Of a DNA stretch of 64,000 bases, positions 10,447 through 20,703 are shown in pieces. The notes under the pieces were generated by a model. That model did no database searches and was not told the origin of the DNA. It worked only from the letters and a program-made list of their open reading frames with translations. Within the stretch, counting starts at the first letter, position 1. Each line of letters opens with the position of its first letter. The DNA comes from Tricholoma matsutake. Lineage: Eukaryota; Basidiomycota; Agaricomycetes; Agaricales; Tricholomataceae. The position numbers were made by a program, and so were the translations under genes. The DNA is taken from contig AP026549.1 of assembly GCA_026075535.2 (NCBI GenBank), positions 5,766,001 through 5,830,000 of the forward strand. The letters are read 5' to 3'.

Positions 10447-11960
10447 GGCAGAGGCCAGTCAGTGATCACCTGTACCTTGATTGGGTCCATCTTAATTCCA
10501 TCAGGGCCAATCAATAATCCTAGGAACTCAATCTCGCTTGCACTCAATACACACTTCTCCAGTTTCAAAAATGGATTGTTCTCCGCTAATCTCCATAACA
10601 CCTCCTGCACCATTGCCTCATGATTTTCTTCATCCTCCATAAATATCAGAATATCATCAATAAATATTATTACCACGCCTTTGTCAATTACATCCTTGAA
10701 AATGTTATTCATCATATTTTGGAAAGTCAGGGGACTATTGGTCATCCCAAAAAACATGATAAGTGGTTTGAAGGATCCTCGACACATGGCAAATGTGGCC
10801 TTCCACTCATCTCCTTTCCTAATCTGTGCATTATTGTATCCCCATCATATATCCAATTTTGTGAAGACTTTGGCTTTTCCCACCTTGTCAATTATTTCTG
10901 AGATCAAGGGTAGGGTACACACTCTTTACTGTCCACTCATTCAGATACCTATAATCTGTACACATCCTCTTTCTCTGATCTTTCTTTGGCACAAAGAATA
11001 TTGGTGATGTCTGCGGGGATCTCAAAGGTCATATGTATCCCTTGCATAATTGATTGTTTAGGAACACATCAACTTCTTCTTGTTCCTTTGGAGATAATGG
11101 ATACACCTTTGACTTCTTTGGCACAAACTCTGGCTTCATCTCGATTACATGTTTCCGCACTGGTATTTGCTCAGACTCTTTCTTCTGAAAGACTGACAGA
11201 TATCTGTGATATTCTTCTGGTACCCACTCCTCCACTGGCTTCTCCACCTTCACTACATTCCTATCCCATGACTGTCCTCCACAAATTGCTCTAAATGTTT
11301 GCTTCTGTTCTTCCTTCTTGATCATGATCAGAACTTCCCCATTTGGCATATCCTCATCCTCTACTTCCTCCATTGTAACAGAATACTTCCTCAGATGTTC
11401 TTTCTCCTTCTTTTCCTTCTTCTCCTTTCTCATCTTTTTCACATACACATTACATTCCTTAGGACAACAAGTCATTTGTACTTTCCCAGTCTTCCAATCA
11501 ATTTTGGGATTATGCTTGCATAATCATGGACATCCTATTATTAGATTGGTTTTCCTGAGATTGCACACTTCAAATATGGCTCATTCCTGATGCCCCTGAT
11601 ACTTTAGTACCATAGTCACCTCCTCCTTAATAGTTCCTCCACAATTTATTGTTCCATCAATATTGTACACCATTATAGGTTGCAATAGCTTGGGCATGTT
11701 AATACCATTTCCAGTAACTAAGGATCAATTAATAAATAATCCTGTAGCACTGCTATTGAGCAACACTTCCACATCAATCACTGTGTGCGTGTCCACTGTC
11801 TTCAATCCTATAGTCAAGGTGATTTTGGGTTCTATTTGTGCAGAGCAAATAAAGAATTGGAGTTGGTCGTCCTCAGCATCAATTCACTGTGAAACCCATG
11901 GGTGTGGAAAGTCATCCAGTATTTCAACCACTGAGGTGATGGAATTGAGTAGAAATTAAT
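10447..11960 (-). pseudogene. Old family B pol: protease to RT
   Basis: On the minus strand this encodes, from 11960 downward: a protease with a damaged motif (EVLLNSSATGLFIN, where intact copies have LLDSGATG); the lysine/glutamate-rich linker (KKEKKEKEHLRKYSVTMEEVEDEDMPNGEVL); KVYPLSPKEQEEVD; and the RT, with FFGMTNSPLTFQNMMN, FIDDILIFMEDEENH (family motif, catalytic pair retained) and DWPLP at the family A junction. It is about 90 percent similar by eye to 21900-23370. Several TGA codons and small indels break the frame. Gag and the 5' LTR are not found upstream; the match fades near 11960. Confidence 0.85.
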
Positions 11961-12119
11961 CCATTTTGGGTAGAATTTTTGTCCTTTATGGCCACTGAAA
12001 AAGGAATAAAAATCATCTGGTTTTCAGAGAAAAACACCCCAATAAAAGATGTGAAAATTCCCCCTCAGAACGGATGAGTGAAAGGGTTGAAAACACCTCG
12101 AAATTTGTCCATATTCATA
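11961..12119. other. Unassigned sequence
   Basis: A/T-rich sequence between the end of the family B match and a foldback element, continued at 12510-12700. No gene, repeat or motif recognised. Confidence 0.4.
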
Positions 12120-12127
12120 CCCCATTG

Positions 12128-12501
12128 TAGTGTTGCCACTGGCTCAGCCGAGGTTTTTCAATAAAATGGCTATATCATACCAGATAAATTTTCTAAATTC
12201 ACTAGAATATTTGAGCATATGGATGGGCCCATAAGCCGAGGGGTCTTCTGCCACCATTATCTGATCGGATCCCCCATTCCTGACTTATTTACTCGGCTTT
12301 GATTTCAAGCTGAGCCATCAAGCCAGATTTTGTTTATTAAATAACTCAGGGACAATTGATTGGTTCAACTAATGTTGGCAGACAACCCCTCGGCTTATGG
12401 GCCCATCCATGTGCTCAAATAACCTGGTGAATTTAAGAAATTTATCTGGCATGTTATAGCCCCTTTATTGAAAAACCTCGGCTGAGCCAGTGGCAACACT
12501 G
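12128..12501. mobile_element. Foldback hAT-like MITE (374 bp)
   Basis: Nearly the whole element is an inverted repeat: it starts TAGTGTTGCCACTGGCTCAG and ends CTGAGCCAGTGGCAACACTG. It is flanked by a perfect 8-bp duplication CCCCATTG (12120-12127 and 12502-12509). No ORF. The 8-bp TSD and TAGTGTTGCC terminus fit hAT-derived MITEs. The same termini occur at 15624-15970. Confidence 0.88.
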
Positions 12502-12699
12502 CCCCATTGAATTCATCCATGGGGATGACTTCCATCTGTTCGATGGAGTAATTCACTACAGTTTAACTAGCTGAATTTTGACCTTTTTTTGTGAGACTTT
12601 CAGAGGGTCAGGAAAGTGGTTATCCATCCACTTTGTGGGGCCATTTTTCATCACATAACTTAGCAGCAAGTTTTCATGCTATTGATGAAGTATTTTTCT

Positions 12700-14000
12700 A
12701 AACTAACTATGTACATTTTAAACAAAAAATAAGAAACAAAGATAAGAAAAATTACTGGGCCCATCATCCTGTGTCATCATTTCCCTCCTCTTGTTGTCGC
12801 ATCCTGCATTATCATGCCCCTCCCCCCCCCATTTGCCTGTTGTCCCATTGTCCTGTTGTCTCATCCCTCGATGTTGTTGTTGTAACCCCTCCCATCATTA
12901 TTGATTCATTGTTGTCCCTCTGCTCCTGGTTGCTACTCATCACATCATCATCATCATTCCACCTGTGATCCACCCCATGAACAGTTGCTCATGAGGCTGG
13001 GGGCGGGTGGTGTTGCTGCTTCATCATCATTGCCATGCCCTGTCATTTTGTTTCCCTCCCCATCATTTTGTGTCCCTTCCCCATTGCTTCATTCTCCTTC
13101 CCCCATTGTTTTGTCTTCCTCCTCTCCATTTCTTCATTTTTCTCCCTGTCATTTCATTGTCCCTGCAATCCACCCTGTGAGCAAGCGGCTCACAGGTGAG
13201 GGGTGGAGGCCATTCTGTTGTCATCAGTAGCTTAAGGTAGTTAACAAAAAGCTTTGTTAATAAAATGAAAATGAAATGAGAATGGGAAAAAAACCTACCG
13301 ACAGGCCCAAGAGACGTCGTCATTCTGGTGGGGTGCCATTGGGTTTGGTGGCGGCATTGCCATTTGCTGTTTTGTAGTTGCTCCCATTCCCACCACTGCA
13401 AGCAGTTGCTTGTGGCAGCGGTTCTGGGTGCTGGGGCAGTGGCTGTGGCTGTTGTCGTCATTGTCAGTAGTTAATTAATATCTGAAAATCTTTGTTAGTA
13501 AAAAGAAAAAGAAATGAGAAAAGGGCAAAAAAAGTGTATGTATGTTCCATTTCCCTCCTCCCTGCCATTTCCTAAACCTCCCCCCACCGCTGTTTCATTT
13601 CCTGCCCCCTCGTTTCATTTCCCTTCTCCCCCTGCTGTCCTTCCCTGCTGCCCTTGCCCTTTCTGTCATCCCTGTCATTTGTTTGTGCCATTCTGTTGAT
13701 TTCATTGCCCCTCGCTGTCCCGTTGTTGTCCTTGGAAATAGTTAAGATTAGTACCTAAAAAACTTTGTTAGTAAAAAAAGAATAGAACAAGAAAAGAAAA
13801 GAAAATCTTCATGTGAGCCTCGCATCCTGTTTTGATGGAGAGGAGAGGGCGTGACCTATCTCACATTGGTGTCACTTGTTACCAGCCATTCAGAGCTTAA
13901 AAAATAATGAGATACAATTAGTTGGTTCATATAAACAAGAAATGAACAAAAAAAAACATACTTAGGGCCCAAATGACGACTGTCATTTGGGCCTGCATGG
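12700..14000 (-). repeat. Array of exon/intron-like cassettes
   Basis: On the minus strand intron-like segments recur at about 12700-12745, 13215-13290, 13465-13530, 13745-13810 and 13885-13960. Each has a GT donor or a close variant, a T-rich body, an ACTAAC/TTAACTA branch-like box and a TTTTAG/TTAAG acceptor. The intervening 150-250 bp are low complexity (ATG ACN, CAC, CCA repeats). They hold the palindromes CTGTGAGCAAGCGGCTCACAG (13175-13195) and GGGCCCAAATGAC/GTCATTTGGGCC (13965-13993), the latter immediately followed on the minus strand by a GTATGTTTTT donor. No protein family is recognisable. Similar cassettes lie at 2.1-2.9, 16.6-17.7, 26.8-27.3 and 36.2-37.1 kb. Confidence 0.5.
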
Positions 14001-14440
14001 TGTCCGAATGGGGTTGTTTGCAGCCAGTTGTGGCTCTTTCTGGTGTACGAGTGGGTGTCATCTTGGTCATGGTCATGGTCGTGCTTGACCATTGACAGTG
14101 TGGTGATGGTGGTAGGAGTGGAAGTGAGAGAGCATGCGAACATGTCAGACCTTGGTTGATATTGCACATGAAGTTGAAGCCCATGTGCCCACTGCCCAGT
14201 GCAGGGTATAGATACAACATGTGACTTGTTGCATGAGGGCAGGTTGAAATGACTTGTCTTGCATGGTGCATAGATGATGAAATTCAGCCTGCTGTGGTAT
14301 AAAATAATGTCTGGAGACAAAAAAGAACATTCTGTAGGGTATGAGATATGAACTGTCAATTCAACCTTTAAGGAAAGAAATTTCCCTACTAAAAGCACCT
14401 CATAATGGCATGAAATTCCCATTCTATCTCAGGCTGAAAA
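14001..14440. other. No gene recognised
   Basis: Minus-strand ORFs here are continuations of cassette-type sequence without domain similarity. Nothing else is supported. Confidence 0.35.
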
Positions 14441-14900
14441 ACATACCCTGTAATCCACACCTTTGTGGCAGAAAATACCATCCCATATTTTGTTGAAAAC
14501 CTTGATGAAAATTCATATGTTAGATTGTTGAAAACCCATACCCTCATCTTGGATTAAAATCACCCCCTGTATTTCATCCCCTTGTAAAATGAAAATTCAT
14601 CCCATTAGGTTGAGAAATTTTTGTAAGGTAACATGTATGAACTCCATCCCTTGGATGGTGGAAATTACATCCTGTTTATTCATGAAAGACCTGTAATAAA
14701 ACATGTCTGACTTCCATCCATTTGAGGTTTGAAATCTACAGTATTAAAAGCACCCCTATAATTCATTTACAAGAAGAAATTTCATCCCATTCACTCATGG
14801 AAAAGTTGTAATAAAATATGTCTGACTTCCATCCATTTGAGGTTTGAAATCTACAGTATAAAAATTCATCCCAAATTCATCCACCATATATTCAGCCATT
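14440..14900. repeat. Degenerate tandem repeat, unit about 116 bp
   Basis: Copies of GTAATAAAAYATGTCTGACTTCC...GAGGTTTGAAATCTACAGTAT start at 14692 and 14808, 116 bp apart and nearly identical. Upstream, more diverged units share AAAATTCATCCC and TTGAAAACC blocks. Non-coding. Confidence 0.65.
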
Positions 14901-14991
14901 TATATTAGATATTTCCTATTTTGTTACCTAAACAGCTGAAATTCATACCCCACCAGTCTCACAGTGTGCCCATTCCTTGCACATTTTTGTC

Positions 14992-15354
14992 ACATGTATC
15001 TTGACAACATTATCATTTGGTCCAACACAGTGGAAGAACACATTGATCAATCATGAGTGCACTGTGCAAGGCTTGCCTGTACTGCTATCCTAAGAAATCC
15101 CAGTCCTTTCTAACAGAACTTGAATTTCTTGGACACTGCATCTCGTGCAAAGGTATTGAGGTGTGCTCCTTGAAGGTGGGCAAAATCCTAGGATGGCCTA
15201 CTCCTAAATCAGCCACAGATGTCCACAGTTTTTTGGGCCTTGTCCAGTACATTGCTGCATTCCTGCCTAAACTTGCTGATCACACTGCGGTCCTCACTCC
15301 CCTTACAATGAAAGAATGCAAAAAGAGGTTTCCTACTTGGGCACCAGAGGATGG
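14992..15354 (+). pseudogene. RT fragment of a different Gypsy lineage
   Basis: Translation reads YLDNIIIWSNTVEEHID (RT active-site region with YLDN for YLDD), then, after a frame break, CYPKKSQSFLTELEFLGHCISCKGIE, GWPTPKSATDVHSFLGLVQYIAAFLPKLADHT and LTPLTMKECKKRFPTWAPE. This is the RT thumb/RNase H junction of a Ty3/Gypsy polyprotein whose sequence is clearly distinct from families A-C. It is interrupted at about 15354 and resumes at 18094. Confidence 0.82.
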
Positions 15355-15623
15355 CAGTATCTTGCAAAATACCCTTCTACTAGAACACAAAGGTGTATGC
15401 AAAATATGTTGAGCATTAGAAGACTTTTGCAAATTATTCTTCTAGTTAGAACCCTTGTTTTGCAAGTTACCTTTCTCATTAGAAGCCTCATCTCAGTATT
15501 AGCAAATTCCCACACCACCGGGGGGCATACCAGGTAGCGGTTAGGGTTTGCCAGTTAGCTGGTTATGGTTATGCAATAGTGATGGATTTCACATGCTGCT
15601 CATGACCCCCCCCCCCCCCCCCC

Positions 15624-15970
15624 TAGTGTTGCCATGGCTTGAGCCGCATTTTTTGCTATCTTGGGAAATAAATTACATAAAATCACTAAAATATTTGAGG
15701 AGGTAGATCCCATCAAAAGCCGAGGGGTCTCCTGCCAACTCAAAGCGTTCAGGGAAGCCGTTCCTGAGATATTGCAGTGGCTTTGAAATGGCTCAAGCCA
15801 AGCTGTTTCAAAGCCACCAGAATATCTCAGGAACCACTTCTCCGATCGCTTAGAGTTGGCAGGAGACCCCTCGGCTTTTGATGGGATCTACCTCCTCAAA
15901 TATTTTAGTGATTTTACGTAATTTATTTCCCAAGATAGCAAAAAACGCGGCTCAAGCCATGGCAACACTA
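15624..15970. mobile_element. Foldback hAT-like MITE (347 bp)
   Basis: Starts TAGTGTTGCCATGGCTTGAG, ends CTCAAGCCATGGCAACACTA; the arms are nearly perfect inverted repeats over about 160 bp each, so the single strand could form one long hairpin. It shares termini and the GCCGAGGGGTCT..TGCCA core with 12128-12501. It sits between poly-C tracts (15606-15623 and 15974-15990), so the target duplication cannot be read clearly. Confidence 0.8.
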
Positions 15971-16292
15971 TGGCCCCCCCCCCCCCCCCCCGACAAGGCC
16001 CCAAAGGGGCCCAGCTTGTCATCAATGCACGAACAAGGCTTTAGCGTGCCAACCTGAGATGACCCAGTTCAGCCCTCTTCATGCACAGTGGTGATATTAG
16101 GTAAGCATTTTGATTATTTGCTGCTGAATGGCATTATCCATGCTGTGTCATCCACTGAGCAGCCAGGTCCAGCCAGTAGGATTGTTTCGGTTTGAGGAAA
16201 GAAAATAAATGTCTCGGGGCTAAGAAAAATACCTAGGGCCATTCCAAAAATCCAACATAGAGAGGTTTTGCATTGCAAAATGTTGTCATTTC

Positions 16293-17950
16293 TAGTGTTT
16301 AAAGGTCCGGTCCATTGCAACCTAACCGAACCCAACCAAATGCAACTAAACCATCAGTTGTGGTTGCTTGGTTTCAGGGGGCAGTTGGGTTGCCGGTTGC
16401 CTCTATTTCAGAATACTTGAAAACTGTTTGAAAACCAGTTGCAATCAGTTGCAACCGGTCTTCTTACAGTTCTACATATCCCATACTACTTAAGTAAATT
16501 TATGTACTGTATTTGAAACAATATAACTAATGTAGTCTACTTGTACTTATATTTATGGTATACAAAAGGGCAATGTGAACCCAGGGCAAAAAGAGCTTGT
16601 TTCACGAGTCCTTATATACCCCATGGCTGCACACAGACCATTTGGTCGTGCTTGTGCTCCCCAAAAAGAAAGTGGCACCACTTTCTAAACAACTCCCACG
16701 ACCACAAATGACCCACAACGCCGCGTCATCCCTACCATCTACACCTCCTACCTCAAAATACTGTGCTGGATTACTAGAAAGTGGGCCCAGACGACACGCT
16801 AGTCGTCGTTTGGGCCCTCAGGTATGTTTTTTTCATTCTTAAATCATTCTTTTTGGCTAACTAATACTCTTCCTTTTCAGATTCTAACCTTTTGATGACG
16901 ATGTCAGGCCCACCACCCCATGCTCCCATGACGCAATGCCACCGCCAATGCCAGCCGATGCCAACAGCGACAACAACAACAACATGGATGTGTCATCATC
17001 ACCACCCCTGCGGGCCCAAACGACGATGAATGTCGTTTGGGCCATATGGTATGTTTTTTATGATTCATTTCTTACTATGAACTAACTTTCTTTTTCTTTT
17101 TATGTTTTTCCTGTTGATAATGACATTGCATGGCCCCCAAGTACACCCCCTCCATCACCGTTCCCTGGCCCTATGCCGCCGCTGTGAGCATCTGCTCACA
17201 GGGCCGCAACGGGCCCCGTTTCTTGACAACAATGCCACACAAATGCCATGTCACATAGCGCCGCCACCCCGCCTGCGAGCCACTGCTCATAGGGGGTGAT
17301 GGTGGTGCTGACTGACAACACAGATGGGTGGGGGTAACGAACGACAGCACGAAGATGGAACGGGGGGACATCAAATGACAATGTGAACATGAACGACTGG
17401 GGACAACATATAACAGGGACAGCGAATGGGGAGGATGATGAATGCAGGGATGATGGACAACAGGGACGACGATGATGGGGAACAATGGTGGGGATGCCAA
17501 CGTGGCATCAGGGGGGGTGCAACAACACGACAATGAATGGCAGCGACAACGACAATGAATGCAGGGCAACCACAACGACAATGAATGCGGGGGATGACCC
17601 TACCCATGCCGCCAACACAAGAGTGGCATCGTTTTTTTAGGTTTTCTTTTTCTTTTGTCTTATTTTCTTATTTTCGCTCTCTGAATGACCCCCCACCGCT
17701 GCGAGCACCTGCTCGCAGGGTGTGTTGTAATTAGTTGTATTTAATATATAGTAAAATTAAAATATGTATCGAAAATTGCTGGAAAAACTGGTGGCAACCA
17801 GTTTTTCGAGGGCAACTGAACTGACTAGGACCGGTCCTAGTCGGTTTGGTTGCAGTTGCCCTAAGTTGGGCACCAGTTGCAACTGGTTGCGGTTGCCGGT
17901 TGCCCATCTTGGGGTCGAAAAACCGGACCGAACCGGACCTTAAAACACTA
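16293..17950. mobile_element. Non-autonomous hAT-like element carrying cassettes
   Basis: TIRs TAGTGTTTAAAGGTCCGGTC and, inverted, TAGTGTTTTAAGGTCCGGTT. The flanking 8-mers GTCATTTC (16285-16292) and GTTATTTC (17951-17958) differ at one base. The interior is not a transposase. It contains two GGGCCCRRACGAC palindromes (16783-16818 and 17012-17043), each followed by a GTATGTTTTTT donor-like sequence. One complete intron-like segment is 16822-16880 (CTAAC branch, TTTTCAG acceptor). The palindromes CTGTGAGCATCTGCTCACAG (17182-17201) and CTGCGAGCACCTGCTCGCAG (17699-17718) follow. Confidence 0.82.
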
Positions 17951-18093
17951 GTTATTTCCATTTTGGGTCACAAGTGAGATTTTGCAAAATTTTGCATGTA
18001 TTATGGCACCTCTAATTAGAACAGATTATGGATACACTATTTGTTCTTATTAGAAGAATGTTTTGCAAGCTAATGACATATATGCCTGACTTG

Positions 18094-18245
18094 GGATGGT
18101 CATCACCAAAATGCATTTGAGGCTATCAAAGCTCTTGTTGTCAGTCGAGAATGCCTGACAGTGATTGATCATACAAACCCTGGTGACAATAAGATTGTGA
18201 TGCAAGTGACCTACGGACAGGGGCTGTGCTCAGCTGCATACCTGG
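18094..18245 (+). pseudogene. RNase H fragment, continuation of the 15 kb Gypsy
   Basis: Reads GHHQNAFEAIKALVVSRECLTVIDHTNPGDNKI, the start of the RNase H domain following the RT fragment at 14992-15354. After about 18240 the similarity ends and the sequence passes to an untranslated 3' region, so the rest of pol is deleted. Confidence 0.8.
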
Positions 18246-18360
18246 GACACCCGTCGTGAATGTTGATGTGGTTGATTGTTTTTTTGTTAATTTTTTGTTG
18301 CGTTCTAACTTACAGAAACTATGTACTTCTGGACATGGACCCTCCCCCCTTTTTTTTTTG

Positions 18361-18613
18361 AAGAGTGGGAGGATGTAAGCTTATATCCTCAATGTTGGCG
18401 ACTTGTTTGTTATAGAGAATCCTTCTTTCCTTCCTTCCTTCCTTATCTTTTACCATCTCGTCTATGACTAGTTAACTACCTTACTTGCTCTCAGGAATAT
18501 TATGCTGTGTCTTGTCACCTCAAGTGATTGAGAAGTGAGTTGTAACATTCTGCCTTTTCCCTTTTCTAGTGTTTCTTGTCTTGTCTTTGAGGACAGGTTT
18601 CCAACTTGTTCAC
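18361..18613 (+). repeat. Polypurine tract and partial LTR of the 15 kb Gypsy
   Basis: AAGAGTGGGAGGA (18361-18373) looks like a polypurine tract and is followed by TGTAAGCTTATATCC, a plausible LTR start with TG. The sequence runs to 18613, where family B is inserted, and resumes at 26036. The LTR's other end and its 5' partner were not located, so this is an inference from position. Confidence 0.45.
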
Positions 18614-19015
18614 TGTTAGGAAACCACCCCATTACCTAATAAACTTTCATTTTTATTTTATTATGTCGAATTATGCTACATGACACCAAATGACGCTACA
18701 TTTTGATAGCGTGAGAATTTTATTTCGCACGCATCAAAATGTACGTGCATGTACGAGTGCGTTGGTAACAACAATGTACAATATATGTAACATAGTATAA
18801 AAACCCTAAATATATGCCTAGGGGACCCCAGTTGTGTTCTCTTAGGTATTCCACCTACGTTTTCGGTGTGAAAGGCCTATTTCAACAAACTCACCTATTA
18901 ATAACCCCGCGCATCAAAACCATCATTTCCCCCATCACGAGCGCAGATCCTGCCCCCTTCTTGTAGAGAGAACCTGCACAGTCTTAGCTAGCAGATAGTG
19001 GGTGTCGCTCTAACA
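18614..19015 (+). repeat. Family B 5' LTR
   Basis: 402 bp, same ends as 25634-26035. TATAAAAAC at about 18796 is followed, about 33 nt later, by AGTTGTGTTCT (18830-18840), the probable RNA start. Confidence 0.95.
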
Positions 19016-19017
19016 GA

Positions 19018-19028
19018 AGAACACAACT
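19018..19028 (+). promoter_or_regulatory. Family B primer-binding site, self-complementary
   Basis: AGAACACAACT lies 2 nt after the LTR and is the exact reverse complement of AGTTGTGTTCT at 18830-18840 in the LTR, which is placed about 33 nt past the TATA box. An 11-nt match to the expected 5' end of the transcript is what Tf1 uses for self-priming. Confidence 0.82.
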
Positions 19029-20703
19029 TCCCATATCAGTGCGCCTTCTCTTACTTGTGCATACGTCATTGTTTCACCGTGCCACATCTGATTACTCATC
19101 CTTTTGGCACGAGCCGGAAGTACTTGTATATATGTAATCTACCTTTTCTTTTGTAAGCTGACGCCAGGCCTTGCCTTACATTGTGACCGCTGATAGGTCG
19201 TCTTCTTGGCTCAAGGACTGATTCAACACTTTAGCATCATTCTAATCACATCGGCTAACTCCTACAACGTCCCAGACACAGTGCGACACACTCTATCGAT
19301 CGCGATATCATATCAACCGCATCAAAACATCACCAGCGACATCGATAGTATCAAAAGACCACATCGCACAACCTTGGGACTACCCCAAAAGTCCCTAAGA
19401 TTCCCCTACACGACCACCGAACATCCCCGACCAACTTCGAACAAGCCACAACCGCGATCGAGCATCGTCGACCATCGTTGAGTGTCATCAATCGATATCG
19501 AGAAACTACGAGCGACATCAGGCACCACCTTCATTATCTAAATGGTGGAAGACCATGCACTAGGGTGTATTCCAACTTGTGCTCAAACCTGCTGATCATA
19601 GGTCAGCCTCGTTCCAAGTCCCTATCATGCACAGAACCCGCTGGACACATTATTGCGAGACTTAGTGCAGTTTATACACAAAGGACAGTCTCTTTTAGTT
19701 CTTTCCTTTTATTACTCTTTCATCATATGATATATATATCTTTCTTGTTCGGATTCCAGTCTCCTTTATGGCCTTGTGCCTTAACTCATATCTTTTGCCT
19801 CATGTTCTACACATGTTTCTCATTCCATTTTAGGAAGTTTCTCTAAAACATATAAAACTCTGTAGTATCTACTTGGAAATAACAAGAAATCGTCTTCACA
19901 TATCGTCTCGTATACAGTTCTAAGCATCCGATCAGCTTTCTAAAACAATCTAAGTCTCTGTGGGTTTTCTCGATCGACGAGAAACCTCTGCAATTGTTGC
20001 ATCCTCGATCCTCCCTCGATCCTCTCATCATTAGTTCTGGCAACCCTTCCAACACCTCATAGCAGTTTGCCGCACCCTTCGTATACCATCAACCTATCGA
20101 AAGGTCCCCATAATTCACATATTGACCATTGACAATAAAACTCGTTCGCCATCGATCTCGTCGATCACCCTCGATATCGATCAATACTCGATCAGACCAC
20201 AACAAACACCTTCGTCTCGCATAACACTACCTTCACAACTAGTGTTAACTAGTAATCTTCTCAGAGGTTTGACCACGATCTTTCGGAACGTCTCGCAACC
20301 CTCCTCTGACTCGTCGCAAACATCATCGATTGCCTCATCGGCAGTTCTGGTGGTTTTCCTGGGTTGAGCATCATCACTGCCAGTGATTGAGAGGCAGCGC
20401 TCGTCATTAGGACAGCTGCAACCAGACAACCGATTGGATCTGGTTTAGTTACGATTTACATCACTCTATTCGGACAACTATTTTAGTTACAAGCCAAATT
20501 CAGTGTTATCTCCGAGATCAGGCACTGTTGGAAGGGTTATTGATCCGAAGTGTCAAAATAGGCGCCCGACGAATGACAAACCATTGACGAACCTCGACGA
20601 ACCTTATCACGTGACCCATAGACGTTTGGAGAGGTCTCAAAAAAAAAAAAAAAAAAGAATTTTGAACTTGTCAAAGAAGTGATTCATCACAGATTCTACA
20701 ATT
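19029..20703 (+). other. Family B long leader, no recognisable gene
   Basis: 1.7 kb between the primer site and gag. It is rich in TCGA/ATCGAT words and ends with a 17-A run near 20640-20657. Two overlapping ORFs of about 90-120 codons (19206-19481, 19478-19846) show no domain and biased composition. A leader of this length is long for an LTR retrotransposon and could hold packaging or translational signals. Confidence 0.5.

Larger units (their letters stand above)
15355..18093. mobile_element. Composite insertion in the Gypsy fragment
   Basis: The RNase H reading stops at GGATGG (15349-15354) and resumes after a second GGATGG (18094-18099), so 2.7 kb is inserted. The ends are partly inverted: CTTGCAAAATACCCTTCTA from 15361 against TAGAAGAATGTTTTGCAAG ending at 18069, both next to TA. 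The insert carries the foldback element 15624-15970 and the hAT-like element 16293-17950. Which transposon family made it is unclear; the terminal structure is asymmetric. Confidence 0.5.

Noticed and set aside
12778..13745. Plus-strand short ORFs rich in Pro, Ser, Cys and His
   Set aside because: Low-complexity CCT/CAT translations opposite to the intron-like signals, which are on the minus strand.
14692..14865. Two-unit repeat as a CRISPR-like array
   Set aside because: The 116-bp period, degenerate units and fungal context fit a tandem repeat; no spacer/repeat alternation.
19206..19846. Leader ORFs of family B as genes
   Set aside because: No domain, biased composition, and no support for a start or splice pattern.
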